DNA of 64,000 nt from Malania oleifera (lineage: Eukaryota > Streptophyta > Magnoliopsida > Santalales > Ximeniaceae): the NCBI RefSeq assembly GCF_029873635.1, contig NC_080422.1, positions 58,315,889-58,379,888 on the forward strand, read 5' to 3'. Below the pieces are notes generated by a model. It ran no database searches, was not told the DNA's origin, and worked only from the letters and a program-made list of their open reading frames with translations. The position numbers and the translations under genes were made by a program. Position 1 is the first letter of the stretch. Each line of letters opens with the position of its first letter. This document shows, piece by piece, positions 1 through 10,731 of the stretch.

Positions 1-321
1 AAGAGAAAAGAGATATCTTTTATAAGACCGGTTCTAAATTATTTTTTTAATTTCGCTTGAGATAATGAAGTTTTTTATCTCATCCGTCCAGGAGTAAGTA
101 TATTCGAACCACGTATAATTTCTGTTTCGTTTCTATTTATTATTCTAAATCTTTTATAACACGTTATCAGTACGAGACTCCAACCAACTGAAATATTTTT
201 CTTAAATCCTATTCAATTTATTTTTGGTAAGTTTTACTCCATAAGAGCATAATATTTTTCAAAAGAGAATATGCCCTTTAAAATTTAAAGAGTATCAATT
301 TTTAAAAAAGATAGTAAGATA

Positions 322-702
322 GTCCTCCTGAAGAGGCTATATTTTTAAATCTCCCGAAAAGATAGATCTCCTGAAGAGACAATATATTTAAATCTCTCAC
401 CTACATATTTAATCTCTCGAACAGATAGACGTCCTGAAGAGGTTATATATCTAATCTCCATAAGAGATATACCTAATGAAGACGGTATATTTAACATCTC
501 GAAAATATGTTCAAATCGACCTACTAAAGAGGTGAAACATTTATCCTCTAGATGAGGTAATATATTTAACCTCCGGTTGAGATGGTAAATTATTACTCAA
601 TTTAATATTGTAAATTGAAATCATACTCCTAAAGAGTACAAATTGAGAAAAATAATATAATGTTCTTGAAAAATATATTTTAAGTATCCTAGAAGGGTAT
701 AA
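322..702 (+). repeat. Cluster of short inverted repeats in the leader of element A
   Basis: At least six short inverted repeats of form NNCTC-CTRAA-GAGNN recur every 35-150 bp. Examples: CCTC/GAGG at 324-336, TCTC/GAGA at 367-379, ATCTC/GAGAT at 454-468, ACCT/AGGT at 519-533 and TACTC/GAGTA at 624-638. The outer arm bases change from copy to copy in a paired way. In the leader RNA these would make small hairpins with 5-nt loops. Function unknown. Confidence 0.6.
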
Positions 703-793
703 ATAATATTATATTATTATCTCAATTTTATTTTTTTTTTTTACATTTTTTTTCCTAAATTGTCTTATTATTGTTAATTTATTCAAATATCGA

Positions 794-1712
794 ACCTAAG
801 TAAAGTTGAATTTGTTCCCCTTGACATCAAAGACAATGATTATTTATCATGAATTCTTGATGTTGGTATCCAACTAAATGTAATGAATGTGAGAAACACT
901 ATATTAGATGGAAATACCGCATCCATGCGGAATCGCACAAAAGTTATGATTTTCTTCCGCCATCATTTAGAAGAAGAATTAAAAACTGAATACCTCACTA
1001 TTAAAGACTCACTTGTCTTATGGAAAAATTTAAAAGATATATTTGACCACCAAAAAACTGTGATTTAACCAAAAACCTGAGATTGCAAGACTTTTAAATA
1101 ATCAGCAAATATAACTAAACTCTGCATAAGATTAACTCGAACTTAAAATTATGCGGTGAAAATATTACTAATGAAGATATGCTTGAAAAAACTTTTACTA
1201 CTTTCTATCCTAGTAAAATGTTCTTGTAGTAGCAATATAAGGAGAAGAAATTTACTAAATTTTCTTAATTTATATCATGTCTTTTTGTCACTGAGCAAAA
1301 TAATGAGCTTTTGACGAAAAATTATCAAACTCGTCCAATTGGTTCGACCCCATTCCCTGAAGTAAATATGAATACATTTCGTGGTCGATGATGAGGTTGT
1401 AGGCATAGTCATAGGCATGATCATAGTTGTGGTCAAAATAATCACTAGCATCAATGTGAGGCTACAATCCCCCAAAAGAAGGGTGACCCCCAAAAGCGAG
1501 TAAATGATCAAAATCAGTGACCTAGGCATCGTGAAAATGAATGCTACAGATGTGGAAGAAAAGATCATTGGTCACGTACCTGTCATATGCCTAGGCACTT
1601 GGTAGATCTATACCAAACCTTTATAAATGAAAAGGAAAATAGTAAAGGAGTAGAAATAAATTTTGATAATTTTCTTACAAATCAAGATGAAAATAATGAT
1701 GTAATATTTTAA
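794..1712 (+). pseudogene. copia gag remnant (UBN2-type with one zinc knuckle)
   Basis: The reading frame gives a DUF4219/UBN2-like start (KVEFVPLDIKDNDYL), an in-frame stop, then the recognisable block HHLEEELKTEYLTIKDS and LWKNLKDIFDHQKTVI at about 960-1066. After a frameshift, decayed gag continues to a CCHC knuckle of spacing C-x2-C-x4-H-x4-C at 1542-1583 (CYRCGRKDHWSRTC), with a TAA stop at 1710-1712. Gag packages element RNA into virus-like particles. Several stops and frameshifts show it is dead. Confidence 0.75.
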
Positions 1713-1786
1713 GATATAAAGTAAGCAAAATTTGGATTTAAATAAATAAACTATCATATTTATTATTGCTATAATCAATTATAATA

Positions 1787-2095
1787 ATGAGTTTTTATTA
1801 TTTTTATTGTTTATGGGAAGAAACAAATTTTAGAAAAACTGTCAACTTTATCTTCTGTACTATATTATACGAAAATTGTAGTAGAATTATATCATATAAT
1901 GTCTTGAACCAAAAGTGCAATGACCCAGAGTTATTTACACTTTGGCAGGATACTCTTGGACATCCTAAAGATGTAATGATGCGAATAATCATTGAGATCA
2001 CATGGTCATCCACTAAAGAACTAGAAGATTATTTTATCAAATAATTTCATGTGTACTACTTGCTCTAAAGGAAAATTAATTATCAAACTTTTTTT
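1787..2095 (+). pseudogene. copia GAG_pre-integrase remnant
   Basis: The translation contains LFTLWQDTLGHPKDVMMR, matching the LWH-x-RLGH core of the zinc-binding region in front of copia integrase. A frameshifted continuation resembles the C-x2-C part (TTCSKGKLII-like, 2049-2085). The first zinc-ligand histidine is replaced (LWQ for LWH). No protease is recognisable between gag and this segment, so material has been lost. Confidence 0.6.
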
Positions 2096-2110
2096 TGTTT
2101 CAAACATTAG

Positions 2111-3250
2111 TGAAATTAGGATATATTCCCAAGAAGGGGGAGTGAATTGGGTTATTTAAAAACTTATTTGTTGAATTCTTATTTAATTTAACTCTTTCCA
2201 ACACAAACAATATTCCTATTTAGCTATTGTACTATATCAATGGTGAGACTTAGATATGAATGTACAAATTAATGCAATATCTGAATTTACACAATGAATT
2301 AAAGAATTAATATATTCAGTTAAGCACTCATATGAATATGATTTTCAGATAGAATCTATAAGATTTACAACAATATATTTAAAAATTAAATTCGGTGATT
2401 CAACTTATGCTTCAATGATATAAACAATATCAAGATCAAATTTTCAGCAATCAAAAACGTTTTTTTTAAATAAAAAAAAAACCAATTTCTAAAAAAAATT
2501 ACTTGTTTTAGTTCAGCACTTTTGCCTTTAATCTGAAAACTAATTTACTTGAGTATTAACTCAACATATTCACTTATTAATTTATAAGTATATGCGTATC
2601 TGAATTTTTTAATTTAACAACTTAATCTTATCACAAATATATGTTCAATAACAAACATCCAGCATTTTGTAAATTGATAATGAAGGTATAGTCAACCACG
2701 CAGGTTATATCTTGTAGAAAGTAAAAGTGTAGGGAAGAAGAAGCTGAACATCGTTATTTTTATAAGGTTCGGCAGCAGCCTATGGTCTTGCCTCACGCAA
2801 TGCACTGTGAGGATTTCCTTTCCCAACTTCATTACCAGGTGAAGTTACAACCTCTCCCCCTCAAAGGTGGAGTTCGCCTCTCTAACGAGAATACCCTCTC
2901 ACTAGCCAACAATTCAATACTTGAACCGTCAAACAATGCAAAATGCAAACAGCAACAATTGCTTGTATAAGAGAAAAACTCCTCAAATGAGCAGATTAGT
3001 ACACATTAGCATCAAAATAATACTTTAAATAAACAATATGAAGGTTGAAGCTCGAAAGTATATCACCGGAACTGATTCAAACGTGTGAGATTAGGAAGAT
3101 CAGATCAGTTTCTAAGAGTATTCACCAAGAACATAGCAGTAGTAGTAACCAGAGAGTTTTTCAAAGTATGAACGTGTCGTTCTCTTTCTTTTTGAAATTT
3201 TCATTACCCTAATGTGCGAGAATATGATGTTTAAATAGTGCACTAGTGCC
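2111..3250 (-). mobile_element. Truncated copia LTR fragment, minus orientation
   Basis: The left edge tgaaattagg at 2111 and the G-run plus gtgaattgg at 2134-2150 match the E1 LTR terminus read on the minus strand. A conserved LTR block with gttcggc at about 2768 follows. The upstream U3 part with the inverted-repeat array is missing, so the fragment ends near 3250; the exact end is uncertain. No coding sequence. Confidence 0.6.
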
Positions 3251-3688
3251 ACACCTTGAAATTTCTACCATATTTTTTTCTTTTCATATTTCTTTGATAC
3301 CATAATTCAAATAAAACATGTAGTGGAAACATATACATAACCTCAAATACAATACCAGAGTTCTAGAACCATTATATCATACATATACACATGTCTTCCC
3401 AAAAACAAGGTAATATTACAACCCAAGGTACTACTAAGCAAATCCATATACATATACTTACTAGTGTCTCACCAACACCCTCTTCCAACCCAACTACTAA
3501 TCTTGTCTGGAGCTTTCTAAGCTTGTCTCTCTAGATTTCTTGAAATGTTAAGATATTAAGGAGTGAGATACCTCCTAGTAAGATGGAATAAATTATTGTC
3601 AGTGTGTGGCAACATAAGTTTAAATGAATCAAAACACGTTTATTTAATAAATAATATAGCTCAGTAATCATGAAATCTATACCCATAT

Positions 3689-3741
<53 letters not shown>

Positions 3742-4679
3742 CATACATTTGCAACCATATATTTTTCTTAAAACTCTGTACGTGCTCAATATGTTTTCCT
3801 GGGTTCGAAACCCAACATGTTTGTAAACGTAGTTCCATCATGTTTGTAATGAGGAACCAACCTAAACGGACATGTATATATCATCGTCATTTAATCACCC
3901 CACATGACTGGGTTGTGCAGCTCGAAGGCGGGACTTAGTCATGGTTGGCCTACCAGGTTAAGTCAAAACATACCTCGTCTGTAGTATGATTGGCCCATCG
4001 CAGCCTGGTCCGGACTCAAGAGTGGTCAACATCTCTCTGCAAGCCCAATCGACTTCCAATACCAACACTCTTACCAAGTAGTGTGGTTGCACTGACTCAT
4101 TTCCTCACAACGGTATCGTGCTCTCAAATACATCATTAGTCCATCAGGGTTCTCATTTCCACAATTTTCATAGTAATCTCAATATTAAAAATATCTTGTC
4201 TGTATATATCACATTTCTCAGTATCCAAAATATCATGTCTGTATACATCACATTTCTCATAAGCAAGTATAAATTATATTCTATCATTTCACAATATCTG
4301 TCAGTATAAATTACATCTCATCATAAAATATTTTCACATGTTAAATATATGGTAACCAAACCAATACTCATGCCACACAAATTTTAAATAATATTTCATA
4401 AATTTGTAATTGCTCAGATAAATATATGATATTCCAAAACCAGTATTTTCAAATACCGAATATGTTAGCAAATCCTTCACAACATTATTATTTTCTCATG
4501 CTTTAAATTAATTAACTAATTCCCAAAATGCCTGACCTAATTTATTCAACTTACCTAATTACTGAAAATATACCTGTGAGGAACCTAACATGATGCCTGG
4601 GGCATTTGCACAAAACCATATATTCATAAACCCTAGTTTAATCAATTCAACCCCAGAACAATAACCATATTAACATTTC
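3251..4679. other. Unclassified non-coding repeat, left half
   Basis: No supportable ORF. Composition and layout (polypyrimidine stretches, a GC-richer pocket around 3890-4110) look like LTR or internal non-coding sequence of another retroelement, possibly Ty3/gypsy, but no diagnostic motif was found. It was continuous with 6598-7046 before the solo LTR at 4680 inserted, as shown by the ATTTC duplication. Confidence 0.35.
3690..3741. repeat. (AC)n-(AT)n microsatellite
   Basis: Uninterrupted AC dinucleotides run from about 3690 to 3727 and pass directly into AT dinucleotides to 3741. On the minus strand this gives a spurious VCVCVC peptide. Confidence 0.95.
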
Positions 4680-5684
4680 TATTGGAATTGGTGTGATCCC
4701 AAGGGGGGTGAATTGGGTTTTAAAACATTTTTCGTTAATTTAAACAATTACGCCGATTCACCACATATCATATCCCATTCAATATAAAACGCGTATATGT
4801 AAAATGACTAAGCTATTGGGTCATGCATACACGTGTATCTCATTCAATGTAAATGTGTGCATGTAACTAAATATAACAGTAAACAAATAGGCATACACAT
4901 ATTGAATTTATAGTGCAGTAATTTAAATGAGATAGGGAAAGAATGACACACAGATTTGTTAACGAGGTTCGACCAATATTGTCAACGTCCCCACCTGGGG
5001 CATACCCCCAAGGATTCCACTAAACCTGCTCACTTAATCGGGAGGAGTAGAAGCCTTTTATATCCTCTCTTTACGGGGCGAGGAAAACCCCAACTCAATT
5101 ACTAGGCTAAGCCAAACTAGTCTCACTTGCGGGGCTGACACTCCCCAGTTCAATTCTTGACTCAACCGAACCGGTCTCATTTACGAGGCTGAGACTCCCC
5201 AATTCAATTAACAGGCTGAACCCAACCGTTACAATAAAACCATTTTTTACATGAAATTGCTTCTAAAAATACAAGCATAGATATACACAATAAAGCTCAA
5301 TACATGCACTCTAATATGATATGAATTATGCTCAGTAGAGTAAGGGTGTGTAAATCTATTCAAACCCTAATAAGAAATTTTCTCCAAAAATATTTTTCAA
5401 TAACAAACTAGAGAACCTAGGGTTTTGGTTTCAAATGATTTTGCATAAAAAATACATGCATTTGAAAATCTATGTGCAAATCAAAGCAAGTAAAAGCCCA
5501 AATAAAATACTCTCTTGTAAATATGGTTTTCAAGAAAAATGAAAGAGAGTTTGGAAAGTATAACAAAGATTTGACCCCAAAAATATTTTTCAATAAAACG
5601 ATTGTTTGGGGGAACTTTGATTAAGAAATAATTTGAAAGAATTTTAATACTAATCAAAGTTACTAATCTTGGCTTATGAAGGGG

Positions 5685-5719
5685 TATATATAGACTCACC
5701 GAAATTTTTGACCGTTGGG
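5685..5719 (-). promoter_or_regulatory. LTR promoter: TATA box and MSA-like element
   Basis: On the minus strand TATATATA lies at 5692-5685. Just upstream is CCCAACGGTCA (5719-5709), an exact match to the plant mitosis-specific activator consensus YCYAACGGYYA bound by three-repeat MYB proteins. The position is shared with the E5 and E6 LTRs. Activity is inferred. Confidence 0.55.
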
Positions 5720-5788
5720 GACACGCTGGGCATTATTAGAAAAGTTTAATTAATTTTTAACCCTAATTACCCCAGTTAAAAATTGCAA

Positions 5789-6158
5789 CCCGAGAGATTC
5801 AGTCACCCGAGCCATAGGTTCGGTCGCCCAAACACTCATGAAGATAAAAGGCATTTTTTGAAGTTTAGGTGCCTGAGTGCAGGTTCGGTAGTCCGAACAA
5901 AAGTCAAGAACTTTCGTTCGTAGGTTCGGGTGCCCGGTGCGGGGTTTGGTTAACCGAACTGACCAATTTGGTCGCCCGAGCCCAATTTGAATGTGTCGTT
6001 TGGTCGCCCGAGTAGTTGAAAAGTGCCCTGACATAGGTTTGGGTGCTCGGGGACGATACGTTCAAAACGAGTTCAGGTGCTTGAATGCAAAGTCAACGTG
6101 TTGACTAGTTCGGTCGCCCGAGCTATTTTACACAGCCTGGGTTCGGTCGCCCGAACCC
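5789..6158 (-). repeat. U3 inverted-repeat array, GGTTCGG-TCGC-CCGAACC type
   Basis: About ten copies or derivatives of TTCGGTCGCCCGAA occur in 370 bp. The best is at 6140-6157 with perfect 7-bp arms GGTTCGG/CCGAACC around TCGC. Others have single changes such as TTCGGTAGTCCGAA and TTTGGTCGCCCGAG. Spacing is irregular (about 25-45 bp), so this is not a simple satellite. Confidence 0.85.
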
Positions 6159-6597
6159 TCTCAACTTTTTCATTAAGTTCATTTTAGCCCTAATTTGATT
6201 CCTCTAATATGAGACGTGATGTTGGGGAACTTAGGGTCTATCTTAGGCCAAAAGCCTGGCGTCGGTCGATCGAAGGGTCCCTAAGGTCATTCTACGGTCA
6301 TCTGAGCATTCAAAACATATCATACAAGATGTATGCATTATTAAAAATCAAATGATAAAAATAAAATAATTGCAATACAAATTAAAGATCAAAATGAACA
6401 TCTTTGGCCTTTTACTCTTCAAATCTCCACGGAATACGCCTGATGATATGATCTTTATGTTCCCCCAGGCTTCCATGTCCTTTACCTCATATGTGTGCTG
6501 AATCATGAACCTGTTCAAAAACACTAAATGCACACATGAGATACTTGTGCTTTGTCAGCATCAAAACAGGGATCAGACTCAAAAAGTCAACAATTTC

Positions 6598-7046
6598 CTA
6601 GGACCATACACTCTCAATAACTTATTAAACTTTAAAAATAATTAACTGATATACTTCTATTATCCTTACTCTAGCCTTGGAGTGGTGCCTAGGAAGCCCA
6701 AACTTAAAATCCGCTCCGATTAAATTGACGAGGATAGGTCCTAGAACCCCGTGGTGGTGTTCATTTTTCAATCCGGCTTACCGATGGAGAGAAATCGAAG
6801 AGAGAGAGTGAGGTGGACGGAGGAGAGAGAGGGAGAGAGAGAGAGGGAGAGAGAGAGAGAGAGACGGCTATACAACAGGGGGGATCTATTCTGTTCTTAG
6901 AAATTTATATATATATATATATATATTAGAACATTATATTATATTATACTAATATATTAATATATTATATTATATTATATTATTTAATTAATAATAATTT
7001 ATTTATTTATTTATTATTTTATTTTATTTTATTTTATTTTTTAGAA
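6598..7046. other. Unclassified repeat, right half, with low-complexity tracts
   Basis: Continuation of the sequence interrupted at 4680. It holds a GA-rich stretch at about 6798-6864, an AT run at about 6907-6927 and ATTTT/ATTT repeats at about 6995-7042. No gene was seen. Confidence 0.45.
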
Positions 7047-7787
7047 TCACTACAACTAGGGTTTTAAAAAGTTTCCTTGAAGTTTTCTCTTAATTTGGAA
7101 ACCAATCACGCAAGATATGGAAACAAGATCAGCAATGTAACTCGTTTAAACATACGTATCAATTGTCTGTCCTCGAAGGGTCAGTTGCTTGTGCTCTTTT
7201 AAAAATAGCGCATTCTGAAAGTCAGAATGGGGTCAGTCAACTGTGCCCGATAGGTTAGTCGTCTGTGCTTATTTTATTTGTATATTTTCAAACTCAGTAG
7301 CACCACAGTCACCTGATGATTTATCATTAGTAGCCTGTCTTTTTAGCAACACTTTTTTTCAATATTTTTGGTTCCAAACTTAATTCATGCAATGAATAAC
7401 TTAATTTGGACTTTGAAAAAACATTTTCCATGTATAAAATCAGGTATCTAAGTCCAATGACATATCTTAGGAGCTTCAATCAATCAATATTGGGTTTTGA
7501 AGTACTTACATGAGACTTTCATTAGACTATTCTGTCTAAGTGCCTAAGTCTTCATGTTGTGAAGCTTCCATTATGTCTTTTTGAGCTTTTTGCACTACTT
7601 CAACGAGCTTCATATCTCACATAGCTTTATATCCTTTATGATTCATCACTTTAAGTGTTCAAATCAATAAAACTCTTCAAGTATGCTCACAAAAACATTT
7701 AAGTCCTGAAATTCAAACTCACATAGACATGTTAAGGAACCTTAATTTGTTATTATAAAAACGAGATTAAGCCTTGTTGGGCCAACA
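7047..7787 (-). mobile_element. Element X 3' LTR fragment (U3 portion)
   Basis: The right end reads ggccaaca at 7780-7787. It is followed on the minus strand by a polypurine tract (AAAAAAAGGAGAGAT, 7802-7788) and the typical atgatgacaaata signal, so this is the 5' edge of a 3' LTR. The left part resembles the E1 LTR around the TATA-proximal gtttcc blocks. Degenerate inverted-repeat units (cagtcaactgtg, tagtcgtctgtg) lie near 7233-7268. The R-U5 half is missing. Confidence 0.6.
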
Positions 7788-8065
7788 ATCTCTCCTTTTT
7801 TTATGATGACAAATAAGGAGCAAAAATGAGAAAGCCTTAAAAGGCTCCCCCTTACAATAAGCATACCTCTAATAAGTCAAACACACATATCAGAGTATCA
7901 TATGTTCAACATTCTAATCAAAGCAGTATCAAGCATTCAGAATTTTCAATATATATCATGCTTTCAATACACATACTTTTAGTACTCATGCTTTCAATAT
8001 TCATAGTATTTAAGCATTCAAAATTTTCAATATATATCATGCTTTCAATACATATGCTTTCAATA

Positions 8066-8100
<35 letters not shown>

Positions 8101-8471
8101 TGCTTTCCTGATAACTCCCCCTGAATATATGGTTATCTATAAATTCTTGAATGTATTGCTCCATATAATTCTCCCCATTTTGACATCAACAAAAAGGGTA
8201 TCTGTAGAAAATGATCATGCATGACAACATAGGAATTAAAATCATATTTATTTCACAAGCATAGTCCATAATTCAACATGCAATACATTAGATCAAACAA
8301 TCATAAAATATTCATGCATTATGCAAAATATATTCAATAGCATCAAAATCGAGCATGAAATATGTCGTATCCAGGATAAGAAAAGAAAAGATAAGAAAAT
8401 AGTGTATAGATCTTAAAGCAACTCAAATATTACAACTCAAATTGTTTTAAAAGATCAGAAGTAAAACAAAA
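7788..8471 (-). other. Element X 3' non-coding region
   Basis: Non-coding stretch between the accessory-ORF remnant and the 3' LTR of X. Purine-rich PPT-like tracts on the minus strand (ctccccc on plus) lie near 7847, 8116 and 8172. An AT microsatellite occupies 8069-8098, and catgctttcaata-type repeats run from about 7940 to 8070. No ORF is supportable. Confidence 0.5.
8069..8098. repeat. (AT)n microsatellite
   Basis: Fifteen AT dinucleotides inside the non-coding part of element X. Confidence 0.95.
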
Positions 8472-8630
8472 CTAATATTCACTTCCATCATTTGATTCAG
8501 TGTCTTCCTCATCATCATCATCATCTTCATTTCTAGAGGTTATTTCTATGGGAGCTTTGCCACGAGATGAAGAAGAACTTTCCATATACTGTTTAATACA
8601 TCCAAGAGGCTGATCCAAGGAATTATAACT
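8472..8630 (-). pseudogene. C-terminal remnant of accessory ORF (third copy)
   Basis: The minus strand gives about 50 residues: IKQYMESSSSSRGK, then PIEITSRNEDDDDDEED and a short S/N tail, with a TAG stop at 8474-8472. The order Ser-rich, PIEI/PMDI-like, Asp/Glu-rich, stop matches the C-terminus of the E1 accessory ORF (YHAKSSKSSDPMDISS then DDNDDDDD). It also sits at the same place, between pol and the 3' LTR. The N-terminal part was removed where the next LTR begins at 8658. Short and low-complexity, so homology is probable rather than certain. Confidence 0.5.
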
Positions 8631-8657
8631 CGACTAAAGTGAACTTGAAAACTAAGG

Positions 8658-8863
8658 TGTAGCCCCAAGAGGGGGAGGGGTGAATTGGGTTCTAAAAGTT
8701 TTTTTTTTTTTTTAACTCCTTTTAAAGATTCTCAACTTATTGTAAGTTTAGTACTCAAATAAGGATAATTTGAATTACAATATCAACTAGAAATCAATAT
8801 TCACTTTTAAAACTTTAAGAATGAGTAAAACAATTTGATCTTGCAGTAATGTCAATTAACAAT
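8658..8863 (-). mobile_element. LTR Y, piece 1 of 3
   Basis: The terminus tgtagccccaagagggggaggggtg at 8658 is an LTR 3' end read on minus. It runs 206 bp, then E1 begins at 8864. The remaining pieces are 19069-19244 and 27870-28108; joined, they follow the usual order of terminal G-run block and then the accaacgtactccc-type block. Confidence 0.6.
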
Positions 8864-10694
8864 TGAAATTAGGAATAGTCCCAAGAGGGGGGGTGAATTG
8901 GAAACTTTTTATATTTTAATATGTTTTTCTAATCCTTTTCTTTAGATACTGTATAAAAACACAATAGGTAATTTATAAACACTCCTTAGAATACTTGTAA
9001 TCTAAATAGACAATATAATCAATAAAACTAAAACAATTTAATCACTCAATCAAGGATGATATTGCTTTTGTTGATTTCCCTGTGAATATGTATAACCTGC
9101 TTTGAAATAACTTTTAGTATGCGCCTCACTTGATTTAATATTTTCGCAGATTAACCAACGTACTCCCTTTTGGGTTCCGCAAATGGTTAATCGAAACGTA
9201 CTTTCTAAATACCAAGAATTCTTATTTCTTTTTCTTTGAAACTTGTTTCCTGCACTTTGAAATCACACAGCAAGTAAAGTATATAAAGTAGAGAGAAAGA
9301 CACAAGATTTTTATGAGGTTCGGCCTCAACACAGCCTACATCCTCGCCCTTGGCAAAATACCAAAGGTTTCCACTATAGCAGTTCCGTTACCGGGTGGAA
9401 CAACGCTTGTTTACAATCACTCCTTTGGTAAAGGCTAGAGCCCGCCTTCTCCAAACAATATGACCTTGTTTGGTCAACGTTCCAATAGCCTGGAATCATC
9501 CAAAATCTACAAGAGATATATCAAAACCTAATGTACAAGAGAAGCTCACTCACAGAGCAGATTAGTACAGATAAGAACTATGTACTTCAAAAGATAAAAT
9601 ATCAAGAATGAAATAAACTTTTGAAGCTTTTCAAAGAATTCACCCAAATCCTTATCTCCAGATGAGAAATCAGTAATTCTTCAGGATTTGATGAACAAAA
9701 GATCAGAACAACAGTACTTTTAGCTTTGCAAGAGATTGAGTAGAGTATTTTGAGAGTAAGAGAGCTTTGAGAGAATTTCAATGCTTGGGATAATATTTTT
9801 ATTCACAAGAACCATGTTTTATAGGCTTCTAAGTAGGTTTCCTTGTTGCAAGAGTTTCCTTAAAAAATTTCCCAATATATTAGAAAATTTGGGTTTCAAA
9901 CGGCTACAATTAAAATAAGAGTTTTAAAATTTTTGCCCGTTAAACAGTGTTCAGACGTCTGAAGTGTCGAGGTCAAACGTATGAAGTCTCTTAAAACCTT
10001 AAAAAATAGAATTGGATACAGGATCAGATGTCTGAAATTAGGGTTCAGTCATCTGATGTCACAGGTTTAGTCATCTAAAGTTGCAAGTTCAGACGTCTAA
10101 ACTTGCTGCTGCAACTCTCTGCCTGTTCTGAAAATTCTTCAGACGCCTGCACTTAATCTTCAGATGTCTAAAGTAATTCTTCAGATGTCTGAACTTAAGG
10201 TTCAGTCATCTGAAGTTGTCACTTCAGTCATCTGAACTCCCAAAAACTTGTTTTAAAAATTTTCTTCTTTAACACTGTTTTGCTCTCCCATGATTTTATA
10301 AAAACTCAATTCAATATATTTAAATAGGTCTTTAAACCTTGATAATCTCTTAGAAAAAGCTTGAAAATATATTTCAAAGATATTTTGCCTTTTGAAATAC
10401 TTACAAATATGTTTCCTAAGCCTTCATGCTTGAGTTTTCTTTGCTTTTGAGATTTTTTGAATAATTTGCTTGAGCTTTAAATATGTTAGACCCTCTTTGG
10501 AACATTGAGAAGTTATCTTCATACTTGACTTGTACTTATTCTTCTCTTAAACCATACTTGAGCTAAATTTAAGCATGCTTTGAGCCACACTTGATCCATA
10601 TTTCCTGAAACATCAAAAACTCAACCTTTTTCAAGTTAAATCATCCTTTGTTTGTTGTCACCAAAACCAATTGAAAAATCTTGTTAGGTCAACA
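8864..10694 (-). repeat. E1 3' LTR
   Basis: 1831 bp, minus-strand ends TGTTGACC at 10694 and TTTCA at 8864. It has a seven-base G run near the 3' terminus (8885-8891), TATAAAA at 9823-9817, and an inverted-repeat array at 9949-10238 with units such as TTCAGACGTCTGAA, TTCAGTCATCTGAA and TTCAGATGTCTGAA. The 5' LTR holds one more array unit. Confidence 0.9.
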
Positions 10695-10720
10695 ATCTTC
10701 TTCTTCTTCTTCTTCTTCAG
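10695..10720 (-). other. Purine tract (GAA)n in PPT position of E1
   Basis: On the minus strand (GAA)n-GAT directly abuts the LTR start at 10694. Other elements here have AAAAGGGGGAGAT at this place. The accessory ORF stops only 12 bp upstream. It may serve as plus-strand primer, or may mark a deletion that removed the usual 3' non-coding region. Confidence 0.5.
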
Positions 10721-10731
10721 TATGTCCTTCA

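Larger units (their letters stand above)
1..2110 (+). mobile_element. Decayed Ty1/copia element (A), 5' end cut by window edge
   Basis: The order fits a copia element: apparent LTR end (about 1-160), a putative primer-site region around 160-182 (acacgttatcagtacgag), a long leader (about 183-793), gag remnant (794-1712) and a GAG_pre-integrase remnant (1787-2095). Protease, integrase core, RT and 3' LTR are absent; a different LTR starts at 2111. The gag resembles the UBN2-type gag of a copia lineage other than the one filling the rest of the window. The LTR end and primer site are inferred from position only. I could not match the primer site to a tRNA. Confidence 0.65.
4680..6592 (-). mobile_element. 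Solo copia LTR with target duplication ATTTC
   Basis: This 1913-bp LTR, read on the minus strand, starts TGTTGAC at 6592 and ends at 4680, where TG/CA has decayed to TA on the plus strand. It is flanked by ATTTC at 4675-4679 and 6593-6597. It has the terminal ggggggtgaattggg block (4703-4717), a gaggttcgacc block near 4964, TATA at 5685-5692, an MSA-like site at 5709-5719 and an inverted-repeat array at 5789-6158. No internal region remains, as expected after LTR-LTR recombination. Confidence 0.9.

Noticed and set aside
1275..1568. 97-codon minus-strand ORF
   Set aside because: It is antisense to the gag remnant of element A, whose zinc knuckle is readable on plus.
2782..2970. 62-codon ORF MVLPHAMHCEDFLSQ
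   Set aside because: It lies in the conserved R/U5 block of an LTR fragment; no family resemblance.
3531..3758. Minus-strand ORF with a VCVCVC run
   Set aside because: It is the translation of the AC microsatellite.
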